Shown here: piece after piece, positions 10,001 to 15,654 of the stretch
Position numbering within the stretch: the first letter of the stretch is position 1
Layout: each line of letters starts with the position of its first letter
Origin: Chrysochromulina tobinii
Taxonomy: Eukaryota; Haptophyta; Prymnesiales; Chrysochromulinaceae
Length of the DNA stretch: 21,367 nucleotides
Assembly (NCBI GenBank): GCA_001275005.1
Contig: JWZX01002221.1
Location: 1 to 21,367 of the forward strand
Reading direction: 5' to 3'
The notes under the pieces: model-generated
The model's database searches: none
What the model saw: the letters and a program-made list of their open reading frames with translations, nothing else
What the model was told of the DNA's origin: nothing
Translations under genes and position numbers: made by a program

Positions 10001-10803
10001 TGGTCCTTGGCGACGTCGAGGCTGCCTCTCTGCACAGCGACAACAGTGTGGCGGGTGCCTCTAGCGCAAGCAACACCCCGAGCGACGAGGCTGCAGCGAG
10101 CGTGCCCGGATACTACCCGTCTCACTACCTGCGGCCGAATCTGAACTCACCCAACTTTGCTCTCGACCCCGACGCGGCCAAGTGCGTCTTCTGCGCCTGT
10201 CAGGACCTGGGCGTGCAGCTCATCGTGCTCTCCGCCGCCGCGACCGCCGCGGCGCCCCTCCCCTCCTTCATGTACGACGAGCTCGCAACGCTGGCTCATC
10301 CGGTGGCACTGCGGCTGCGCGAGTCGCATCGCGCGGCGCTGCAAGCCTTGTGGCGCTGTGCGAGCGCGCCGCACGGCCATCCGACCCGGCGCGGCTTCGC
10401 GGAAACTCGCGCGTGGTTCTCTCGCAGCTTTTGCGGCGGCGCCGATCTGAGCGCGATTGGCGAGGATCGTCACATATGGCCGTACGTCAAGGAGTTCAAC
10501 CTGCTCGACCCCTTGGGTCTGCTCGCCTGCCACCCGGCGACACTCGAAGCCTTCTATGAGGCCGACGTCAAGGAGCTCCAGTCAGTTGAGCACATGGTCA
10601 TCGGCATGAGCGCCGACCGGCCGGGCGTGCGCGACTGCGCCAAGCTGCGCTCGTACATCCTAGACGGCTGCCGGCACGCCCTCTCGGAGTCTCTTGCGCA
10701 CGCGCTCGCGCTGCAGTCGGCGCGCCCGCCGTCAGCGATACCCAAGAGGAGGACTAGCAGCAACAGCAACGGCTTTACCAAGGACCTTTCCAGGAGTGGC
10801 TAG
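1014..10803 (+). CDS. Giant soluble-type adenylyl cyclase: TM, CYC-CYC, cNMP-binding, STAND NTPase, TPR-like, nucleoside-hydrolase-like
   Basis: Exons 1014-1909 and 2067-10803 join to 3,210 aa. It should convert ATP to cAMP (class III cyclase, ADCY10/sAC type). Domains: TM anchor about 14-34; Ser/Pro linker; cyclase C1 about 195-420 with metal ligands D205 (FVDISGF) and D249 (RFVGDAL); C2 about 475-660 with K529 (DDKGVV), N600 and R604 (VNLAAR); cyclic-nucleotide-binding domain about 675-790 with an intact phosphate-binding cassette (FGEVAL 743-748, R754); long linker about 790-1065; STAND-type NTPase with Walker A GEPGIGKS (1095-1102) and Walker B LLLID (D1253); TPR-like helices about 1555-1885; helical and low-complexity region about 1900-2750; nucleoside-hydrolase-like domain about 2760-3180. 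C1-C2-NTPase-TPR is the known sAC order; the N-terminal TM, the cNMP domain and the C-terminal hydrolase fold are additions. ATG 1014 is the first AUG after the TATA box. ATP specificity is inferred, not proven. Confidence 0.93.
1910..2066 (+). other. Intron 1 of the cyclase gene (157 bp, GT-AG)
   Basis: The donor is AT|GTGCGC after 1909 and the acceptor is CTCTCAG|AC before 2067, with a pyrimidine-rich tract ahead of it. Joining AT (1908-1909) to A (2067) gives Ile299 and restores the conserved strand LKIHSGVGAGKT of cyclase C1, which is broken in either single frame. The intron contains a run of 12 C (2005-2016). Loss of frame here is therefore splicing, not a mutation. Confidence 0.92.
3705..3779 (+). 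repeat. 33-bp inverted repeat (9-nt loop) inside cyclase coding sequence
   Basis: Left arm 3705-3737 and right arm 3747-3779 are reverse complements at 30 of 33 positions; the outer 23 bp match at 22. It lies in the disordered linker just after the cNMP-binding domain and is read through in frame (residues about 845-870). Such a long, nearly perfect hairpin is not expected from composition alone. Confidence 0.9.
4519..4596 (+). repeat. 39-bp in-frame tandem duplication in the NTPase domain
   Basis: Units 4519-4557 and 4558-4596 encode LQAVHAEGRRHDM and LQVFHAEGRRHDM. The duplication lies about 22 residues after Walker A. In this NTPase family a single strand of this kind (HAxxx...P...W) follows the P-loop helix, so one extra copy has been inserted into the core fold. 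The two units differ by only a few bases, which suggests a recent event. Confidence 0.93.
8034..8044 (+). repeat. G11 homopolymer inside cyclase coding sequence
   Basis: Eleven consecutive G encode Gly-Gly-Gly in a linker near residues 2289-2291. The downstream frame, including the hydrolase-like domain, depends on the exact count. Its continued coherence for 2.7 kb argues that the count is correct here. Confidence 0.9.
8200..8350 (+). repeat. Gly-Ser-Met coding minisatellite (GGSMSG type units)
   Basis: Degenerate units of GGCGGCAGCATG and AGCGGCAGCATG encode a Gly/Ser/Met-rich flexible spacer at about residues 2344-2394 of the cyclase protein. It separates the helical middle region from the C-terminal part. 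Confidence 0.85.
8494..8553 (+). repeat. 21-bp tandem repeat, 2.9 copies, in cyclase gene
   Basis: Units at 8494-8514, 8515-8535 and 8536-8553 encode GGPGSFQ, GGPGSFQ and GGSGSF. Each unit contains the palindrome GGAAGCTTCC. An acidic run of EEEL units (about 8668-8712) follows about 115 bp later. Confidence 0.92.
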
Positions 10804-11799
10804 CGGATGCTCGGGGAACGGCCGCCGCGCCTTCCTCGCGGCTGCAGCACCCACGTGTTCACATGGGCAGCTCTATTGGCCGCGCCACGCGTCGGCCTCT
10901 GCTCCAACTTACGCTTCGCATATCATGTTGACTATTCCGGGGAGTTCTGCCGTGTCTCGGCAAGCCCGATACAACTGTATGGCCATGTCCAACATGTAAC
11001 CTTGCTCCTTGCATTGGGTGGTGCCGCCGCACTCGCATTTCGCGCCAGATCAATGGCCTGATGTGAGTGTCGATGAACGGCACTTGATCTTGAAGCACTT
11101 GCAATAGTGAACAGAGATGATCGGATGACGCGGCCCCCGCGCGGCCGTTGATCTCGCGTCGTTTTTCGTTTGGGGTATGCGTTCTACCGTTCTACTTGGG
11201 TGCGCGCTCTTCGAGCGGTATCTGACGTATTTAATTTGGTAATGCCCATGCGATCCCCAATGTCGAGTAGTAAAATCTCGAAAATACAACCATCGCAGTA
11301 TTGCACATTGTCACATTGACCGGACGCGGGACTGGCGGGACGGGCGAGCACGCCCGCGTCGCCACCCCGGTCAACCCGATCCCAAGCGGGGCATCGCCCC
11401 GTGCGTCTGAGGCTTATCTGAGGCTCGGCTCTGAGCACATGGGCGAGACCGAGGCATGCGAAAGGGGGCAATCTCACAGGAGTGCAACCAGCACCACAGG
11501 ACCTTGGTACGGAGATAACCGAATGACAGCATACAATAAACCGGGTCCGTGGCGGTGACCGGTGTCCGCGGTGAGTAGTGAGAGGGCGGCTGATACAGTA
11601 TGCGAACTCTGTATCGTGTCATAACCGTGACGTGAGTCGTGAAGGTTTTCGACGGAGAGGCGTGAGTGCCGGCGCCCCTAGCGCCTAGGGCTAGCCGCGA
11701 GCGTTTTATAATCCAGCACCCCTCGCAAACGCCTGAATGTCGCATAAAACAGCGAGCCCGAGAGCGGAGGCCGGGAAATGCCCCCAGAGCCCTAAGACA
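10804..11799. other. Convergent intergenic region, no gene recognised
   Basis: This 996-bp stretch lies between the stop codons of the plus-strand cyclase gene (TAG 10801-10803) and the minus-strand filamin gene (TGA 11802-11800), so it should hold both 3' untranslated regions. Its GC content looks lower than the genes. Short open frames on both strands show no motif or plausible composition. It contains a plus-strand AATAAA (11535-11540), a nested inverted repeat (11316-11374) and a small perfect hairpin with arms CCCTAG/CTAGGG (11676-11690). I saw no tRNA or other RNA gene. Confidence 0.6.
11316..11374. repeat. Nested inverted repeats between convergent genes
   Basis: The outer arms TTGACCGG (11316-11323) and CCGGTCAA (11367-11374) are perfect. 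The inner arms GACGCGGG (11323-11330) and CCCGCGTC (11353-11360) are also perfect; they share base 11323 with the outer pair and leave a bulge on the right side. Together they could form a GC-rich stem in either transcript. A role in 3' end formation is only a guess. Confidence 0.6.
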
Positions 11800-14700
11800 T
11801 CAGACTCGTTCCACCTTCCTGATGTTTTCATTCCGGTTGATTGCCGCGTGCTCCGGCTTCGGTGCCGGCACCGATGAAGGCGGAGGTGGAGGCGGAGGCG
11901 GAGGCGGAGGCGGAGGCGGAGGCGGAGGCGGAGGCGGCACCGGTGGGGAGGAGGGAGGCGAGGGAGCAGCCGGTGGAGATTGCGCAGGGATGCGAAAGAG
12001 CGTGATGGGCCATGTGTCCAGGCGGCTGGGTGCGTCGTCGGCCACCTTCAACAGCTTGCCCGCCGACAGCTTGACCGAGTCGTCACACAGCTTGACAAGG
12101 GCGTAGTACCAGTCCGTTGTCGGCCGGAATGGCGCGACCACGATCACCTCTGAAAGCCGGTCACTCCTCATGAGCAGCTTGATGAGATCGGGCATCAGCT
12201 CGGGCGGCGGATGCGCCCAGACCCTCTCGCTCGCACCCCACCGCTGGCCAAAGGCATCCATCCCTTCCGCGCCGCTCGTCTTGTTCTTCGCCCAGAAGCG
12301 GAACGTGAGCGCCGTGGCCGAGCTTGCGAAAGCGTCGACCGTGAATGCGCCCCAGCGCTTCTCCGCGTCCTCGAAGACGGAGCGCTGGATCTTGTAGTCC
12401 TGCGAGACGATGCCCGACGCATCGACGACCGCATTCGTGTCCACCACTTGGTCTTTCGAGTTAGTGAGCACGTTGAGCGGGAATGGCGAGCCCGGTAGCC
12501 CCTCGCGCGACGAACCGGCCACCTCCCGGTACACGTGCAGCGAGTACTGGCCGCTCGCATGTGGCGTGTAGGTTATCACGAAGCGCCCGAGCTCGTCATT
12601 CCAGCTTCCCTCGAACGGATACGGCATGATCTCGCCCGGCTCGATCTGGCCGTTGACACTTATGCCCACCGGAGAGATGCGCACACGCACCTGCATCTCG
12701 AAGTCCTTGCGAGACTGCGCGTCCGTAAAGCTTTTGCCGTAAAACGTACGGATCGCGTTGCCGTAAACGTCAAAGAACTCGATCCAAAATTTGCCCAGCT
12801 CCGCCTTGGCCACCTGCTTGAGCCCATCGCCATGGAGGACACACCTCTTCAAATCGGGCCGCGGGCTCGGGGAGAGGTACACCTTAGTGGGCGAGTTGAC
12901 CACGTGCAGGCCAGCAATTTTGACCGTTGTTATGTACAGACCCGTGCGCGTGCCGTTGAAGACTAGCTTGTAGCTGCCGTCCTGCATATCGATGACAGAG
13001 ACGACCGGTTGTGACGTTCCCTCCGGTACCCGGAGCACTTCGACGGGGTTGACGCCCTTTGTGCCCGTGGAGCCCTTTACAGATGCGTCCGGAGGGGGCG
13101 TCGGTTTCTTTTCGGCCTGGACGTTCTGAACCAAACCCTTGTCTTTCTTCGGTTCCATGTCGCCGCAATAGCTCACGATGGCCGCGCCGCCCTTGACGCA
13201 CCGGTTGCCGATCCGGTCGCCCGTCAGCATGACGATCGAGCACAATCCGCCTACCTCACCGCGGATCTCTGTGGGCAGCTTCGTCTGCGCTGCGAACGCG
13301 GGCCCCGGGTGAACCTTGAGCAAGAACGGTGATCCGGGCAGCGACGCTGCCTGCTTGCGCAGTCGCACGTGCAGCAGATACACGCCGGCCACTCCAATCG
13401 AGTACGACGCGCGATGGGACTCGACGAGCTTGCCGTGCGCGTGCAGCGTGCCCGGGAAGAGGCCACCAAAGGCGAAAGCGGACGGGTCAACCTCCTTATC
13501 TTCCGGCGTAATGGTGATGCGGAGTGGAGCACCAACCGCTCCGCTCTCGACGCGATTGTTCCGCTCCCACTGGCGCTGGTACAGCTGGCGTGTGGTCATG
13601 TCGAGGCGCAGGCGCGAGCTGACAAGCTTATTGCCGTCCTTCTTGAGCGTCACCCAACCATAGGTCACCAGCACGCCGCGGAACGAAGAGGCATCGTCTG
13701 GTATGAATCCGCCACCGCCGCTGCCGCTCGCGTCGGAGGTGGATGGCTTCTCAGCCATGACCAGTTCGGCCTGGGCGGCCTCCGCTGCCTTGAGTCGTTG
13801 CGAGAGCTGCGCCGCCTCGCTTGCCGCCACTTCCGTCGACAGCTTCAATTCAAAACGCTTCTTAACCGCCGCGTGCCCACCCTTGCTGCCTCTAGGAGTG
13901 GCCGCCACCCGAGCACCAGTTGCTGCCGCAATTGTACTAGCGATGGTGGAGGCGACAGCCTCCTTGCTGGGCGGTGATGCCGGCAAGGTGGACGCGTCGG
14001 AGCTGGTCGAGCCGCGTTGCGTGACGGGGCCCCGACGCGTGGTGCCACCACCATCGCCACCGCCGCTGCCGCCGCCGCTGCCGCCGTCGGTGCTGCTCCT
14101 GCTGGGTGCCCGCCGATATGAGACACCTGGTCGGTTGGTCCCATCGCTGACGCGCTCTCGAATAGTAGCAAGGTAGGTCATGAAGCCCTCGCGCTCGGCT
14201 CGGCTTGGCGAGGACAGGCCGTACGACCGAGTCGTCAGCGTGCTACTGCCGCCGCCGCCGCCGCCGCTCAAGATCGGCGCTGCGCGTGCGCGCGTGCGGT
14301 CGGTCATCTGCGGCCGGTGAGTGCTGCTCTGTCCGAAGAATGTGGCGGCCTTGGCCAACTTGATACCGGTTTTCGTCTCCTTCTCCATATGGTCCAGCGC
14401 GACGCGCGCGCGCACACATCCATCGGCGCCTATGCGCTCCTCGAGCACCGACACAATGGTGCCGGGCAAAAGCTGGCCGATCCGTTCCGAGTCGAGCGAC
14501 TCGAGAGCGCGTACCACGAGGGGCTGCTCGCCCACCTTCACGCGGATGCGTCGCTGGCGTGTGCTCCGCTGCGACGCCGATGCGCCCTCGGCGGAGCTGC
14601 TACCCGCCGGGGGCGACTCGGACAACGGCGACGCCACCGCAACCTCCCCTCCAAACGATTTCATCGGCTCGATCGAGCTCGATTTCGCGTGCGACAACCG

Positions 14701-15372
14701 CCTGCCCTTTGGCTCGGGCGTCGCAGTCGTCGGCGCTGGCGCCGGCACGCTCGCAGCTCCGCCCGTGAGTTCTGCTGCTTTCCTGCGCGCCGGCTTCGGG
14801 GGCAGCGCCGGCGCTGGCACTGGCGTTGACGCCGCTGCAGCTACCAGCTCAGGCGCGGTTGTGGCGATCTTTGTGCGCGGCGAGTGTTGCGGTGCAACCT
14901 CCACGAAGACATCGAGATCAACAGCCTGCGTCACCGCGCCTAGCCGATCCTTGAAAAACACGTCGAAAGTATGCGTCTTCTGCGATTGAGCCGTATACAG
15001 CCCTTCGCCGCTGACCGAACTCATTGCCGCACTCGGCTCTGGGGTCGCGGCGACGACAGTGAACGGGCAACCAGCGATGGGCACACCAAAGCGTGAGATT
15101 GTCACATGATAGGTGCCCGACTGCGGGGCATGCCAATGGACTGTGTACGTGCCATCCTCGTTGTCCATGATCCGAGCGCGCACCTGCGCCACGCCGCGGA
15201 TGGACACAAACAAGCTCTCGCCACCTGCGGCCATCCGCTTTCCGTGCTCCGTGAGCGCCTCGATCCCAAACGTGGCTGGCTCTCGGACGGTGACCTTATC
15301 AAACTCGCCTATCAGGCGAAAACTGAGTGCGGCAGGAGTGGTGTCTCCCAACACTGGATCCAACCAACTCAT
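11800..15372 (-). CDS. Filamin-repeat protein with SH3b-like module and DIRS-retroelement-like C-terminal domain
   Basis: The protein has 1,190 aa in one exon from ATG 15372-15370 to TGA 11802-11800. Four filamin/ABP280 immunoglobulin-like repeats are visible by their DGTY.V.Y...G.Y and G(S/C)PF.V.V endings: repeat 1 about 13-109 (ends GCPFTVV); repeat 2 starts about 115 and ends near 685 (LPGSPFLLKV); repeat 3 about 686-835; repeat 4 about 836-971 (LPGSPFPLNV). Repeat 2 is split by disordered sequence and an SH3b-like module (about 272-330, VVRALESLDSERIGQLLPG, resuming at GWVTLKKDG near 572-605). Residues about 1005-1095 resemble the segment after RNase H in DIRS-type retroelements (FTVDAFAS, AEGMDAFGQRW, WAHPPP, VVAPFRP..DWYYAL). 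A polyproline tract (about 1145-1163) precedes a short basic tail. Filamin repeats are usually scaffolds; no actin-binding CH domain is present, so the role is open. Confidence 0.88.
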   Translation of the reverse strand: MSWLDPVLGDTTPAALSFRLIGEFDKVTVREPATFGIEALTEHGKRMAAGGESLFVSIRGVAQVRARIMDNEDGTYTVHWHAPQSGTYHVTISRFGVPIAGCPFTVVAATPEPSAAMSSVSGEGLYTAQSQKTHTFDVFFKDRLGAVTQAVDLDVFVEVAPQHSPRTKIATTAPELVAAAASTPVPAPALPPKPARRKAAELTGGAASVPAPAPTTATPEPKGRRLSHAKSSSIEPMKSFGGEVAVASPLSESPPAGSSSAEGASASQRSTRQRRIRVKVGEQPLVVRALESLDSERIGQLLPGTIVSVLEERIGADGCVRARVALDHMEKETKTGIKLAKAATFFGQSSTHRPQMTDRTRARAAPILSGGGGGGSSTLTTRSYGLSSPSRAEREGFMTYLATIRERVSDGTNRPGVSYRRAPSRSSTDGGSGGGSGGGDGGGTTRRGPVTQRGSTSSDASTLPASPPSKEAVASTIASTIAAATGARVAATPRGSKGGHAAVKKRFELKLSTEVAASEAAQLSQRLKAAEAAQAELVMAEKPSTSDASGSGGGGFIPDDASSFRGVLVTYGWVTLKKDGNKLVSSRLRLDMTTRQLYQRQWERNNRVESGAVGAPLRITITPEDKEVDPSAFAFGGLFPGTLHAHGKLVESHRASYSIGVAGVYLLHVRLRKQAASLPGSPFLLKVHPGPAFAAQTKLPTEIRGEVGGLCSIVMLTGDRIGNRCVKGGAAIVSYCGDMEPKKDKGLVQNVQAEKKPTPPPDASVKGSTGTKGVNPVEVLRVPEGTSQPVVSVIDMQDGSYKLVFNGTRTGLYITTVKIAGLHVVNSPTKVYLSPSPRPDLKRCVLHGDGLKQVAKAELGKFWIEFFDVYGNAIRTFYGKSFTDAQSRKDFEMQVRVRISPVGISVNGQIEPGEIMPYPFEGSWNDELGRFVITYTPHASGQYSLHVYREVAGSSREGLPGSPFPLNVLTNSKDQVVDTNAVVDASGIVSQDYKIQRSVFEDAEKRWGAFTVDAFASSATALTFRFWAKNKTSGAEGMDAFGQRWGASERVWAHPPPELMPDLIKLLMRSDRLSEVIVVAPFRPTTDWYYALVKLCDDSVKLSAGKLLKVADDAPSRLDTWPITLFRIPAQSPPAAPSPPSSPPVPPPPPPPPPPPPPPPPPPPPSSVPAPKPEHAAINRNENIRKVERV
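11888..11935 (-). repeat. (GGAGGC)8 hexanucleotide repeat encoding polyproline
   Basis: Eight perfect GGAGGC units, flanked by degenerate copies, are read on the minus strand as an uninterrupted proline run near the C-terminus of the filamin-repeat protein. On the plus strand the same tract gives a spurious polyglycine frame. Confidence 0.95.
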
Positions 15373-15654
15373 TCGTGTGAGGGGCTAGCGGCTTGGCCGT
15401 CCTTGGCCCGGCCAAAGGCACTCGATCGGCTCGCCCTCGTTCGTGGGCATTCGTCGAATAAAAAATCGAAACACACACAGGCTCTTTTCAGTCCAACTCC
15501 ACTCGCGCCGTGCCGGTCGATCGAGGTGTGACCTTACAATGTGTACGTTTTTGAGGAACCCATGCTACGGTTTCAAGGTTGCTCAGACGATGGCGGAATT
15601 CCTACTGAGTGTGTCCGGTCCTTTTCCTCTCCGCCGATCACCGTGTCACCTAGC
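15373..15654. other. Intergenic gap: filamin promoter and protease 3' end
   Basis: These 282 bp lie between the filamin ATG and the protease stop, both on the minus strand. An AT-rich patch (about 15455-15475; read on the minus strand as T-runs and TTATTCG) sits about 85-100 bp upstream of the filamin ATG and may serve as core promoter, but there is no clear TATA box. I see nothing else in it. Confidence 0.4.

Noticed and set aside
10807-11061. Small plus-strand frame after the cyclase stop with a hydrophobic end
   Set aside because: It starts four bases after a stop codon, in a probable 3' untranslated region. There is no promoter-like sequence and no recognisable motif.
11666-12106. Plus-strand frame with a polyglycine tract
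   Set aside because: The glycine run is the antisense of the proline-coding GGAGGC repeat of the filamin-repeat protein.
12095-12365. Intact DIRS-type retrotransposon
   Set aside because: Only about 90 residues resemble the element. There is no reverse transcriptase, RNase H core, recombinase or terminal repeat nearby, and the segment is in frame with host sequence.
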